The notes below the pieces were generated by a model. The model was not told where the DNA came from. It searched no databases and saw only the letters and a list, made by a program, of their open reading frames with translations. Shown in pieces: positions 54,735 to 64,000 of a DNA stretch of 64,000 nucleotides. The translations under genes were made by a program, and so were the position numbers. Every line of letters begins with the position of its first letter. The stretch's first letter is position 1. This DNA comes from Sphaerothrix epifaneia (lineage in GTDB: Bacteria > Cyanobacteriota > Cyanobacteriia > Phormidesmidales > Phormidesmidaceae), in the NCBI RefSeq assembly GCF_042788235.1, contig NZ_JBHZOL010000044.1, positions 1-64,000 on the forward strand, written 5' to 3'.

Positions 54735-56999
54735 ATGCCCAGCCGCATTCCCAAAAGCCTCACATCTCTACTCCTCGCCAGCATTCTTGCCTTCATCCTG
54801 CTGCTGGCTCCAATCCTCGGGCTTTCCCCAGCCCACGCCGAAGCCTGGGACGAACAGATCCCCTCCACCGTCTACAACGGCGCACTGGTTCCCGACCGGG
54901 GCCACATCACCTTCTCCACCCTGCCCGTCATCAGCGAAGCGGGCTCCCTGCAAATCCCCGATTCCCTCGCCGCGCAACTGGGCTACAACCCCTCTCGCAT
55001 CTGGTCAGAAAATACCCCCATCGATCAGGTGCTGATGCTTGGCGACCTACAAGACGCCTTTGGCCTGGGAAACTTCAACCTCGCCACCATCGCTCAACTC
55101 ACCGGGCTCAACCTCAACGGCATCAGCCTGACCAACTTTCCCCTCATCGCTCAGCAAACCCTCGCCAGCCTGGTCGATGCCATTCCCCAACTGGCCCAGC
55201 GCACTCTAGATCAGGTGCCCATTCTCAAAGACCTGGTTAACCTCAACCTCCACAACCTTGGCTCATCTGCGCTCAGCGACCTGGCCCTGCAATCTCTCAA
55301 CCTGGACGACTTCGGCAGCAGCCCCCTGTCAGAACTGGCCAGCAACGACCTACTGGGTCAGTTCTCCCTCGGCGATCTGGATCTGGGCCAGTACAGCTTC
55401 AACGACATCCCTGGTCTTACCCAAACTCCCTTAGAAGACCTGCAGGGCTGGCAGCAAACCTTTGTGGGTCAGGTACCGGGGCTCTCCCAGGTGTCCTTCG
55501 CCGCTTTTCCCAATGCCCCTGCTGTAGGCTACTTCGGCTTCATCGCCATTGATGATGTCACCTATGGCCCGATGGAACACCGCAACACCCCCACCCAGCG
55601 CTCCATCACCGGCAGCGATAAAGTGGGCTTCAACTATCAGTGTGCTCAACCCCGAGGCTGCGCCTACCTGGAACTCAACTCGCCTGTATCTCTTGGTGTG
55701 GCTGGCGATCCACCCGGACTTCACGGAGCGCAGTGGATTCAAGGCGGCACCGGACAGGGTGCTCAGATGGTGCCAGGGGGCCACGGCATTCTTAGCGTCA
55801 TCAACGGCGGGCAGGAGCCAACGGGGCGGTTGCCCTTTGGCCCGGTCTTCAAAGTGGTGCTCACCAACACGGATGAATCCTCCGGCACCGGCAGCTTCGG
55901 CATCTACTTTCGGGTCTGCCACCACGGCTTTATCGATCTGGGCTGTACGCCCTACTTCATTGGCCCCATCCCCTGGTTCAGCGCTAAAGAGAAAGGCATT
56001 GTCTTTGTCGGCGAGACTCCGGGCACTCCACCCGGCGATATTCCCGACATTCCGCCCTTGCCTGCTGAGGTGCAGCAGCAGATTGACGCGCTAATTCAAG
56101 CCAACGAGCCGGATTTTCTCAGTGCGGTGAATGTAGACGGTCCCTGTTTAGCCAAAATCATGAGCCAGGTGCCGCCTGGGGAATCTGCCGCTGCTGCGAC
56201 AACTGTGCCCAAGCTGCTGGAAGCCGCTCAACGGGCAGGCATTACCGACCGAGCACAGATTGCCTACATTCTGGCCACGGCTGAAACCGAAACCAACTTT
56301 CGTCCCCGCAATGAAGACGGCGGCTACTGCGGGGAATACGGCCCCGGCTGCTACTACGGTCGCGGCGACGTGCAGCTCACCGGCCAGAGCAACTACCAGT
56401 ACTGGTCTAACCGCCTGGGGGTAGACCTGATCAATCATCCTGAGCTGGCCAACCAGCCCGACTTGGCCGCTCGCATAGCTGTGGAGGGAATGCGGGATGG
56501 CACCTTCACTGGCAGACGACTGGGGCAGTACATCAGCGGCGACCAGCGCGATTTCGTGGGGGCTCGCCACATCGTCAACGACAGCGACAAGAGCAGTCAG
56601 GTGGCGCAGCAGGCAAATCGGTTTCTAGGGGCGCTCAATCAGTGCTCTACCGTTGTCACCACCACTGACACCAACCTCACCAGCGCCAATCATCCCGGTC
56701 AGCTCATTGCTCATTCCAACGGCAGTGCCACTCAGCAGAGAATCGTCAATGCCATCAATGCCCACTACAACGAGTCATCTGCGGGTGGGCCAGGGGGTGG
56801 CAACGTCGCCTGTGCTTATGAAGTGAACCGGGTGCTGCAAGATTCCATCGGTCACAAAATTGGCTCTAATCCAAATCTGGTGGCTTCCGTTGAAGCGGAT
56901 TTGCAGTCTGGGGCGGGACAACACATTGGGGCTCAGTGGGCACATGCCGGAGATGTCATTGGGTTTCGCCGTACTTTTAAGACTAAAACCTTTGAATAA
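54735..56999 (+). CDS. Secreted GH19-type cell-wall hydrolase, 3'-truncated
   Basis: The 754-residue product has a signal peptide (about 1-35, cleavage after AHA), a Leu/Asp-rich domain (about 70-260), a beta domain with paired cysteines (about 265-420), and a GH19 chitinase/lysozyme-like domain (about 500-640) with ETETNF, YGRGDVQLTGQSNY and Asn/Tyr positions of that fold. A last domain (about 695-745) opens as a CHAP-like segment and stops after GDVIGFRR. The last 8 codons and the DNA beyond are AT-rich. The 3' end is therefore probably cut at about 56975. It may be the wall-opening enzyme of the conjugation system. Confidence 0.75.
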   Translation: MPSRIPKSLTSLLLASILAFILLLAPILGLSPAHAEAWDEQIPSTVYNGALVPDRGHITFSTLPVISEAGSLQIPDSLAAQLGYNPSRIWSENTPIDQVLMLGDLQDAFGLGNFNLATIAQLTGLNLNGISLTNFPLIAQQTLASLVDAIPQLAQRTLDQVPILKDLVNLNLHNLGSSALSDLALQSLNLDDFGSSPLSELASNDLLGQFSLGDLDLGQYSFNDIPGLTQTPLEDLQGWQQTFVGQVPGLSQVSFAAFPNAPAVGYFGFIAIDDVTYGPMEHRNTPTQRSITGSDKVGFNYQCAQPRGCAYLELNSPVSLGVAGDPPGLHGAQWIQGGTGQGAQMVPGGHGILSVINGGQEPTGRLPFGPVFKVVLTNTDESSGTGSFGIYFRVCHHGFIDLGCTPYFIGPIPWFSAKEKGIVFVGETPGTPPGDIPDIPPLPAEVQQQIDALIQANEPDFLSAVNVDGPCLAKIMSQVPPGESAAAATTVPKLLEAAQRAGITDRAQIAYILATAETETNFRPRNEDGGYCGEYGPGCYYGRGDVQLTGQSNYQYWSNRLGVDLINHPELANQPDLAARIAVEGMRDGTFTGRRLGQYISGDQRDFVGARHIVNDSDKSSQVAQQANRFLGALNQCSTVVTTTDTNLTSANHPGQLIAHSNGSATQQRIVNAINAHYNESSAGGPGGGNVACAYEVNRVLQDSIGHKIGSNPNLVASVEADLQSGAGQHIGAQWAHAGDVIGFRRTFKTKTFE

Positions 57000-57360
57000 T
57001 GATAGGCAAAATAGACTCGAAGGATTCAGCTTGCATACCTTCCAATAAAGCCAATATAAAATCAACTGCAATCTTATCCTTCCAAAGTCCACGCATTGCA
57101 GTGACTAAGCCAGTAACTGTCAAACCGGTAGCACTTGTTAACACTACAAGCTTATCAGGATTGTTTCTTAAAATAAGACAGAGAGAAATTAGTGCTATAA
57201 AAGCGGCGATGATAACCCCCATGCAAATCCGAAACTCGTTCTCTTTAGATGATCTCAAGTTTTCAAGCTTAGCCTTCAAGGGAGATAACTCCAACTGGCT
57301 GAAGTCATCCCCTAACCTAATCAGTGAATGAGACTTTAAGATTTTTTTGAGTTCGCTCAT
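56983..57360 (-). CDS. Small two-TM membrane protein (candidate effector)
   Basis: The product has 125 residues from ATG 57360; an in-frame start at 57399 adds 13. Its hydrophilic head (about 1-42) is followed by two membrane helices (about 46-65 and 75-93) joined by a short turn, then an acidic-to-neutral tail. It is last in the CHAT-like protease operon and overlaps the 3' end of the truncated hydrolase by 17 bp. Small two-helix membrane proteins often serve as membrane-damaging effectors in conflict systems, so it is a natural substrate or output of the protease. This is inference. Confidence 0.55.
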   Translation of the reverse strand: MSELKKILKSHSLIRLGDDFSQLELSPLKAKLENLRSSKENEFRICMGVIIAAFIALISLCLILRNNPDKLVVLTSATGLTVTGLVTAMRGLWKDKIAVDFILALLEGMQAESFESILPIIIQRF

Positions 57361-57424
57361 ATTGAAATATATTCGAATATGTATAAAATTTGGAGGCAAA
57401 TGAAACTAGATCTAGGCAGCAATT

Positions 57425-58363
57425 TTACTGTCTCATAATGTAATTCTTGGCAACTGCGGCGGCAGCATCTACATAATGAATCTCTGCTGCGTTTAGCAAA
57501 GAAATGATTGTCCTGTAAAAAACAGCCAGACGATATTCCAGAATAGCAGGCTTTTCATTAACTAAGACGATGCATTTTCTGTATTTTTTGATTACATTGC
57601 CAATCAAAACCGAGTTACAGACAACAAAGTCAAAAACGCCATTATAATCATTAGGAATTACTTCAATAAATTTTTCAACGCTCAGTAAACCGTCAAATAG
57701 TTCTATTCTATTGCCGGGAGAAATATAGCTATCAAATAAAGAATCCAGGATCAAACGGGTTTTATATTTTGTGTACAGCTTGTCAGTAAGAGCTTCCTGT
57801 TTTTGAATCAATTTGTGAAACTTTGAGTCATCTAATAGGTTATTAAAAAACTTACTCAAAAATTCGTTTATTTCTGCTGTTGACCGTATAGGAGATAAAT
57901 ATTCGTTTCCGTCTTTATTCTCCTTGCAAAAGCTTCTAAAAGAATTTTGGATGAATTGAATCTGATTTTGTTCAGAACTCATGATCAAATCTAATAAGGT
58001 ATTCGGAGTGACAAAATCAGTTTTGCGGAAGTTAGAGGCTCTCCAATGAGCAACCAGTGTAACAACTTCGAAGTCTCTAAATATATTTTCAAAATCATTC
58101 AGGCTGACATCTCTAAAGACCTTGACTCCGCAGGTTTCGACATAGGAAGCAACCTTATTGACAATTTCGACTACTTCGGGAAAATATTTCATTTCCCATA
58201 GAGCCTCTTGCCGAACTAGAGAAGGATTAGGGAAAATGCTTCTCACAAAGTCCTTTTCGGTATCGCTCGCTAAATTAAAATAGAAGTCTTCTTGAGTCAG
58301 AGGCAGTGCTATAGCTAAAGCACAGTCACTTGGTTTAGTTATTTTGGATCGAAAGCTTTGCAT
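57425..58363 (-). CDS. CHAT-like (caspase-fold) cysteine protease candidate
   Basis: The product has 312 residues from ATG 58363 (GTG 58387 is the alternative). The order F-x-x-x-x-V-V-T-L-V-A-H-W, with His106, and later F-D-F-V-V-C-N-S, with Cys249, follows CHAT proteases (AGHG-like, then ACNS/ACQS-like). The stretch after the Cys (a strand, then A-V-F-Y-R-T-I-I-S-L-L and A-A-A-A-V-A-K) matches the C-terminal CHAT helices. The His motif lacks the usual Gly. The gene lies between a large lipoprotein gene (overlap 29 bp) and the two-TM gene, so all three probably act together. The family call is by motif order only. Confidence 0.5.
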   Translation of the reverse strand: MQSFRSKITKPSDCALAIALPLTQEDFYFNLASDTEKDFVRSIFPNPSLVRQEALWEMKYFPEVVEIVNKVASYVETCGVKVFRDVSLNDFENIFRDFEVVTLVAHWRASNFRKTDFVTPNTLLDLIMSSEQNQIQFIQNSFRSFCKENKDGNEYLSPIRSTAEINEFLSKFFNNLLDDSKFHKLIQKQEALTDKLYTKYKTRLILDSLFDSYISPGNRIELFDGLLSVEKFIEVIPNDYNGVFDFVVCNSVLIGNVIKKYRKCIVLVNEKPAILEYRLAVFYRTIISLLNAAEIHYVDAAAAVAKNYIMRQ

Positions 58364-61355
58364 GAAAATTGAATTGAGATGGTCCACTAATAATCAAATC
58401 ACCAGCTTGCTCATCGTAATAAAATTCTAAGTCGATATCAGGATGCTCCTTCTTGATTTGTTTCTGAATATTGTTAATCATACTGTTGAGATCCTTTTTT
58501 GTCGATGGCGGAGTTTGAGAAAATTGCTTAATTATCGATTGGATCAATCCGACAAGATCATCTGGAAGAATACCTTTTATAAAAATCTTGATTCTTACTA
58601 TAAGTGACTTTTGAGTTATGACAGAAGAGGGAACTTCAACTTCTATTGTTTGCTTATAGTCATAGAAGCTATCAACAAGAGGCTCAGTCTCAACTTTTCG
58701 AACAGTTGCATTTCCCCAGTCATATTGATTGCGCTTAAGCAAGGCTATGCTTTGCTCAAACGGTTGATCGTCTTTCTTCAAAAGCACTTTTTGTGTCTCA
58801 AGGTCTTTGATGTCAGCTGTCAAAGTTAAAGCCCTGGCTTCATCAGGAGTAAAATCTACTAAGAATAACTGGATTGGTTTATCATTTGTGGGAATTGAGT
58901 CAATCGATTTTCCTAAAGCTTCATGGAGGCCAGAAAGAGTATAAGCTTCTAGAACTTTATCGCTATTGGAGCGCAAAACTACATAGCCGTTAGGTGAGCG
59001 TTCTACAATAAATGAAGAAACATCTAAGGTATCTGCAGTTTGTATTCGTTTAGCTTCATCAGGAGTCAATGGAAAATTGCGTGGACGATAGCCAAACGGA
59101 GGAGCAGAAGAAGTAGTCTGATGAGCTTCGTTAAAGCCTCGGTTCTCTAAAGACAAATGATTTTCAGTTAAGAGCGCTTTTTCTGGGCTTCTAATTTCTG
59201 GTGAAAGAGTCCTGCTTTGAGAAATTTGCGAAAGATCTACTAAATCCTCTTGATATCTAAGTTCTCTAGAAATTGAATGAATTTTATTAACGTCGCGAGG
59301 GTTATACAGGATGCTGCCATCATCCGTACGCCTTATTTTACCTGGTGGCACATCTAAGCTTTGTTGTAAGCGGGTCACTTTAGAATCAAGATTATGTCCA
59401 CCTGTCGCGTAAGAAAACTCAGAATGTTTAGATAGAACAATTGAAGGAGTTCTAACCCAACTTCTAGAAGCATCCTCAGCTAAGACCTCAACATAGCCTT
59501 GCATAATAAGGTTGGAATCCAGCAAATCTCCAAAGTATATCTGAATTTCAGGGGAGGAAATCAAATAGGAAGTTGAGTCTAGCCACTCAGCGAATTCAGG
59601 TTCTTCAATTCTTGAGTAGTTATAGTCTCTTGGTGAAGCTAAAAGATAGGAGAGCTCAGATAATGCTATTTCTGGCCATTTACTATCACCTTCTTTCAGT
59701 TGATCCGTCAGTAGATATAGGTTGTTTAATGCGTATTGAAAATTTGATTCATAATAATCGGATATTTCACTCACTTCTAGATAAGAAATCTCTCCGTTCT
59801 GAGCAGCTTCATATAGCTCATTGATTAAAGCTTGATGACCTTTCTCGAATTGATTGATAGTTTTGTCTAAAGGCCAGGAGATGATTGCATCTATAAGTCT
59901 CGCGGTTTCCTGAACGAAGAAATCATTTCCTGACTCCATACTTCTAGTTTCAAATTGTGAAGATGATGATATGCCAAATTCTTTGAATATTTGGTACAAG
60001 GCTGTATACTGAACAACTCTTGCAAGATCTGGATTGTTTAAGCTCGAAAAATAATCGTATGCAATTTCCTCATAGTCTTCAAGGGAAATCTCCGTCCCAT
60101 ATATGACTGACAATGCTCCAGTTCTATAGAGTGTCAGATAGCTGTAATCCTCGATTCGAGTAGTGTACCCAACCCCTTCAGTATTCCAGTTAAACAAGAT
60201 AGAACCCTGCTCTTCAAACACCTCGTTTAATGATTTATCGAATGGAGGCAAATCGCTTGGCTTGTAAGGATAGTCGTAAAAGTTAACGTATTCAACTTCT
60301 CCATTCAAAGACCAAGACTTCAATATTTGGTCAGTTATATTCAGTAAACTACCTAACTCTGTATCAACTAAATTAGAACTAAGGTATATTGGAGCCCAGT
60401 CTGGAGCCCAGTCCCCATATTCGACTTCACTTTCGTCAAGCCTGCCTGCGAACAAATGATTACGTTCATAACTCTGAGCAAGATCTTCTTCTGCTGTTGC
60501 CGCTATCGTCAAAGCTGTTTCGAAGCGTAAAGGCGGCATTCTAAGTACGTTTTCAACTCTTTCTCGACCTAAGACAGCAACAAAGTCATCATCGGTAATA
60601 GCACCAATGATCAAATCTGAATCAAGGAAAAACTGCCGTGCCTCTACATTATATTCTGACAAATCTTTTTCTTTTGACATAACCCAAACAACGATTCCGG
60701 GTGTATTGCTAATAAAAACACCATCATTCCCTTCCGTTAGAATTTGGCCTAGTTCTTGAGGATCACCACCGAGAACAGGCTTGAATAAGTAATTGCCGTT
60801 ATTTGTCCACTGATGTAATTCCGCCGCAGATACAGACAAGTCTAGAGTCTGTGTGTTTTCTGTTGGAGGCTCAATAGGAAGATTGGAAATGTTCGCCTTG
60901 TAAGTCGTTCCATATAAGTCAATATAAAGTTTAGATAGAACCTTCTCTGAGAGTTCTAAGTCATTTAAAGGTGGCAAAGTTATAAGAACGTCTGCTACCC
61001 AGCCGTCATAGCCAACTGGATAGGCAAGAGATTTTGCCTCTTCTCCCAAATCACCTGCGAGTGATTGAAAATATTCTTCATTCAGATGTGGCGGCGGCTC
61101 TGAAATCAGTAAAATTCTGCATCCATCTTCCAAAGGTTCTGATAAAGCAACTGTTTGGAGATGGTATGGATATGTCTCTCGAAAGTTTTCCCACTCTTGT
61201 TCTGTCTGCTGATTTGCTTGGGGACATCGGCTAACTTTTTGAGAACAACCAAATAGACCAAAAACTAGCGTGATTGACAAAAGAGCAAATTTAGTGAGGC
61301 CAGCATTTTTGGCTGAAAGGCTTTTGTTTCGCAGAATACAAAGTTTAAAGGTCAT
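58335..61355 (-). CDS. Large lipoprotein of unknown function
   Basis: The 1006-residue product has a signal sequence and lipobox F-G-C (Cys37) followed by S-Q-K, so it is an exported lipoprotein. The body is rich in acidic and aromatic residues. No enzymatic motif is recognised. A helical middle (about 430-600) and a beta-rich C-terminal third (about 740-1000) are visible. It heads the three-gene leftward operon with the CHAT-like protease, whose start it overlaps. As an extracytoplasmic partner it could sense a ligand or the wall. The spacer 61356-61450 holds nothing else. Confidence 0.65.
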   Translation of the reverse strand: MTFKLCILRNKSLSAKNAGLTKFALLSITLVFGLFGCSQKVSRCPQANQQTEQEWENFRETYPYHLQTVALSEPLEDGCRILLISEPPPHLNEEYFQSLAGDLGEEAKSLAYPVGYDGWVADVLITLPPLNDLELSEKVLSKLYIDLYGTTYKANISNLPIEPPTENTQTLDLSVSAAELHQWTNNGNYLFKPVLGGDPQELGQILTEGNDGVFISNTPGIVVWVMSKEKDLSEYNVEARQFFLDSDLIIGAITDDDFVAVLGRERVENVLRMPPLRFETALTIAATAEEDLAQSYERNHLFAGRLDESEVEYGDWAPDWAPIYLSSNLVDTELGSLLNITDQILKSWSLNGEVEYVNFYDYPYKPSDLPPFDKSLNEVFEEQGSILFNWNTEGVGYTTRIEDYSYLTLYRTGALSVIYGTEISLEDYEEIAYDYFSSLNNPDLARVVQYTALYQIFKEFGISSSSQFETRSMESGNDFFVQETARLIDAIISWPLDKTINQFEKGHQALINELYEAAQNGEISYLEVSEISDYYESNFQYALNNLYLLTDQLKEGDSKWPEIALSELSYLLASPRDYNYSRIEEPEFAEWLDSTSYLISSPEIQIYFGDLLDSNLIMQGYVEVLAEDASRSWVRTPSIVLSKHSEFSYATGGHNLDSKVTRLQQSLDVPPGKIRRTDDGSILYNPRDVNKIHSISRELRYQEDLVDLSQISQSRTLSPEIRSPEKALLTENHLSLENRGFNEAHQTTSSAPPFGYRPRNFPLTPDEAKRIQTADTLDVSSFIVERSPNGYVVLRSNSDKVLEAYTLSGLHEALGKSIDSIPTNDKPIQLFLVDFTPDEARALTLTADIKDLETQKVLLKKDDQPFEQSIALLKRNQYDWGNATVRKVETEPLVDSFYDYKQTIEVEVPSSVITQKSLIVRIKIFIKGILPDDLVGLIQSIIKQFSQTPPSTKKDLNSMINNIQKQIKKEHPDIDLEFYYDEQAGDLIISGPSQFNFHAKLSIQNN

Positions 61356-61450
61356 GGCCAGAAGCTTGAGTTAGGGCTTTGTTTTTAACAACTTCAAGCT
61401 TAAAAGAGAAATTACGCACGCTCCAAACGTGATTCAGAAAAATTCTCTTT

Positions 61451-64000
61451 ATGTATTTATTTAAAGGTGTATTTTTTACTACTGTAGAATCTCGTTCTTT
61501 GTATGTCTTTATCTCGACAAACGATTTGGCTTTTCACCATGGGCAGAAGCCCGTGATTGCGGTCGCCAATACCATGGGCAGCTTCATTCAGAGCTATGCC
61601 GACGCCCATGATTTGAAAAACGGCGATCGCATCGACCTCTCCTTCGCCGACCTGCTGCAGCGCTACCTGGAACGCTCGCGGGATGTGGTGCTACGCAACT
61701 ACAAAGGCCAGAGCGTTGGTGTAACCAGCCCGGAGGGCTTTCGCCACCGCTTAACTGATGATGAGCTGGGCGATGAAGGACTTTTTGCCTATGAAGAAGC
61801 CCTGGAATGTATCCGGGAAGGCAACTTCAGCCGTATCCCTATCAGCCCCATTGACTACATCGAGCAACGCCTGGAGCAGGCCGGATACCGAATCAGCGAA
61901 GTCACCGGACGTAAAGCCGGATTGGACTACGTCCCCGATGGCACCACTACCTACAAAGTCCGCACCGAAAGCGAAACCTCTTCCAAAGCCAAAATTGAAG
62001 CCGTGGCCCTGTTCAACGCTGGTGATGCCGATGCCATCCTGCTGAACTGCTCCGGCTCAACGGGCATCTCCCTTCATGCCTCCGAAAAATTTGCCGATCA
62101 GCGACCCCGACACATGATCGTCGCCCAGGCCGAGCGGGATATCAACGTCTTCATGCAGATGCTGGGGCGCATCCATCGCACCGGGCAGGTCGAACTGCCC
62201 AGCTATACCTTGCTGATGGGGGACTTGCCTGCCGAAAAGCGACCGGGGGCGATCCTCTGCCGCAAAATGGCCAGCCTCAACGCCAATACCACAGCTTCAC
62301 GGGAAACCGACATCTCCATCAGCAATGTGGTGGATTTCATGAATGCCTATGGGGAACAGGTGGTGAGTGAACTGCTCACCGATGATCTGGAACTCAATGC
62401 CCAGCTCGATTTTCCCACCCTGAAAGCACAAAACGATGGTTCCGAAGTCGCCTTGATTAAGCGGGTTACGGGAGCCATTCCGCTACTGCCGATCGAGCAA
62501 CAGGAAGCGGTTTATGACCTGATTGAATCGGAGTACAAAGAGCTGGTGGATCAGGCTCGGGCCATGGGAGAAAGCATCCTGGAAGCGGATCAGCTGGATC
62601 TCGATGCCCGCACGACGGCGCGGATGGAGGTGATTGCCGATGACAGCCCCGTGAAGACGGAGTTTACCGGGCCAGTCTTTTTGGAAATTGTCGATGCCAA
62701 GAGTGCCAGCAAACCGCTGACTCAGCTGCAGGCGGTGAATGTGCTGCGGGAGGGGCTGGGGTTGGAGGCGGTGAAGGATCTAGAGAACCATGACCCAGAA
62801 GAGTTAGAAGCTCCAGCAAATAAGCGGTCAAATTATGCGATCGCCTCTCTCACCGCAGCTACCGAAAAGTATCGCACCGCTGTTATTGCCACGAAGAAAG
62901 AAGAAGCGGCGGCTAGCAAATTCAGCGATCGCATCGACAAACAATTCGACCAGGTTTCCTCTGCCTTGAAGGAATTTCCCACTGGCACCCCCGTTCGCAT
63001 CGTTTCGGGCACGACCCAGAGCGTCTTCTACGGTGTCGTCGCGGGTATCGATCAGAAGGTTCGTCCCGGCAGTCCTGCTGCTCCGAATAACTGGAAGATG
63101 CGACTGCTAGTAGCTGACTCCGCCCGACAAATCACGGTTCCGCTCTCCAAGCTCAATAGCTGGCGGGAAGGATCAGTTGCCATCACACCTCAGGCCCAGG
63201 ACTGGTTCGGCAACGATGTCTACAGCCTGTTCGATAAGTTCCAGCAAAGCGGACGAGTCGAGCGGCAGATATTCACGGGCAACATCATCAAAGCCTTTGA
63301 GAAATACCCCAAAGGCAAGCTGGTGAACTTTACGGATCATCAGGGTCAGGTGCGCCAGGGATTGGTGATGCCCAAAGAGTTCGACATCCGCGAGGAACTC
63401 GATAAAGAGCCCGTCGTCTTCAAACAGGGCCATCAGGTCAAAGCCTTCCTCACCGATCTCACCAGCCGCCGAGGTGCGGTGAAAACTCTGGATGAGTTGC
63501 TGATTCTCAAAGCCCAAATCAACGGCGAAGGATTCATCCTGCAAGCCCCCAAAGCGAAGGAATCGGGGGCCAAGTACTTTCTAGATGAAGCGCTCATTGC
63601 CGCTGTCGGTAACGATTTCCACTCCGTGGCTGATCGCATGGAAGTCGTCGTGCTGCCTGAACGGCTGGAGCAAACCCTCATGGTGCTGATGAACCAGCGT
63701 CAGTACATGCTGGCGGCTTTTGACCATAAAGACGTTGCTCGTGACTACCTGGGGATTGAATTACCCAAACTAGAAGTGGTGGATGCGGCAACTCCGGCTC
63801 CGAGGCCCATTCGAGAACCGCTCCCACTGCCGCCTCCGCCTCCGCTAGTATCAGCTCCATCGACTTCCGCTTCTGGCAGCATTCTTCCACCCAAACAGCA
63901 GCAGGGGCAGATCGAAAAGCGCATCGCTAACTTCTTGGAAAAAGCCGGGATTCGAGAAGCCGTTACCGCAGGCGAAGACTACCACCTCAAAATCGAGAAT
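61451..64000 (+). CDS. Strawberry-notch-type helicase C-terminal part (5'-truncated, runs off window)
   Basis: The frame is open from ATG 61451 to the window end. From about 61544 it is GC-rich coding: QKPVIAVANTMGSF, LLNCSGSTGISLHASEKFADQRPR, MLGRIHRTGQVELP. The last two are motif V- and VI-like helicase segments of the strawberry-notch (SBNO) superfamily 2 helicase C domain. About 30 leading codons are AT-rich and foreign, so the N-terminal helicase lobe (Walker A/B) is missing. Downstream residues (about 370-780) form further domains, followed by a Pro-rich stretch. Such helicases are common on large cyanobacterial plasmids and phages. Confidence 0.8.
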   Translation, partial: MYLFKGVFFTTVESRSLYVFISTNDLAFHHGQKPVIAVANTMGSFIQSYADAHDLKNGDRIDLSFADLLQRYLERSRDVVLRNYKGQSVGVTSPEGFRHRLTDDELGDEGLFAYEEALECIREGNFSRIPISPIDYIEQRLEQAGYRISEVTGRKAGLDYVPDGTTTYKVRTESETSSKAKIEAVALFNAGDADAILLNCSGSTGISLHASEKFADQRPRHMIVAQAERDINVFMQMLGRIHRTGQVELPSYTLLMGDLPAEKRPGAILCRKMASLNANTTASRETDISISNVVDFMNAYGEQVVSELLTDDLELNAQLDFPTLKAQNDGSEVALIKRVTGAIPLLPIEQQEAVYDLIESEYKELVDQARAMGESILEADQLDLDARTTARMEVIADDSPVKTEFTGPVFLEIVDAKSASKPLTQLQAVNVLREGLGLEAVKDLENHDPEELEAPANKRSNYAIASLTAATEKYRTAVIATKKEEAAASKFSDRIDKQFDQVSSALKEFPTGTPVRIVSGTTQSVFYGVVAGIDQKVRPGSPAAPNNWKMRLLVADSARQITVPLSKLNSWREGSVAITPQAQDWFGNDVYSLFDKFQQSGRVERQIFTGNIIKAFEKYPKGKLVNFTDHQGQVRQGLVMPKEFDIREELDKEPVVFKQGHQVKAFLTDLTSRRGAVKTLDELLILKAQINGEGFILQAPKAKESGAKYFLDEALIAAVGNDFHSVADRMEVVVLPERLEQTLMVLMNQRQYMLAAFDHKDVARDYLGIELPKLEVVDAATPAPRPIREPLPLPPPPPLVSAPSTSASGSILPPKQQQGQIEKRIANFLEKAGIREAVTAGEDYHLKIEN

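Noticed and set aside
61758..62045. Forward 95-codon frame
   Set aside because: It is a shadow of the strawberry-notch helicase frame, which is continuous to the window end.

Overview
The window reads as cyanobacterial DNA. GCGATCGC (HIP1-type) octamers recur in the GC-richer parts, palindromic small repeats of cyanobacterial style are present, and the gene families (CHAT/caspase proteases, SEFIR-STAND proteins, long runs of 40-residue TPRs, a strawberry-notch helicase) are typical of filamentous or Leptolyngbya-like cyanobacteria. The genus cannot be fixed from sequence alone.

Two kinds of DNA alternate. A GC-richer backbone (1-3000, 4641-7623, about 10400-17460, about 54480-56975, and about 61535 to the end) carries a signal peptidase, a two-component pair, a type IV secretion (conjugation) operon (VirB4, VirB5-like, VirB6, VirB8-like, VirB10, VirB9-like, VirD4), a secreted GH19-type cell-wall hydrolase and a strawberry-notch-type helicase. 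AT-richer blocks sit between these pieces: a lone caspase-like gene (3001-4640), a three-gene reverse-strand cassette inside the conjugation operon (7839-9993), a large island (about 17470-54480), and a CHAT-like protease operon (56983-61355). At 3001/4640 and 56975/61535 the flanking backbone genes look cut off on both sides. The blocks therefore look like replacements with deletion rather than clean insertions, although a chimeric assembly is not excluded.

The large island looks like a collection of NTP-dependent conflict (defence-type) modules. Its left part (20531-34314) holds a rightward operon of three P-loop GTPase-like proteins, a membrane protein of unknown type, an FHA-like membrane protein and a secreted vWA protein. 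This operon meets a leftward operon of a PNP-family nucleosidase, two large helical or repeat proteins and a small ubiquitin-like protein. The nucleosidase and its neighbour share one coiled-coil segment that is identical over 60 bp of DNA, as expected for a homotypic adaptor or a recent duplication.

Its right part (35358-54471) begins with a PNP-SEFIR-STAND NTPase that stops right after its winged-helix-like region, without C-terminal repeats. A TPR-PNP protein follows, then six consecutive paralogous genes. Each of the six begins with the same roughly 100-residue helical head and continues in TPRs, so they look like detached sensor halves of the STAND protein. The run ends in a 1391-residue protein with a degenerate PNP domain, TPRs, a GreA/B-C-like domain and an apparently intact PIN nuclease domain. 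Three PNP gene starts, one of them a relic cut off by a small inverted-repeat element, share a common leader of about 80-90 bp. The STAND-plus-sensor-array arrangement is the best candidate for an undescribed system.
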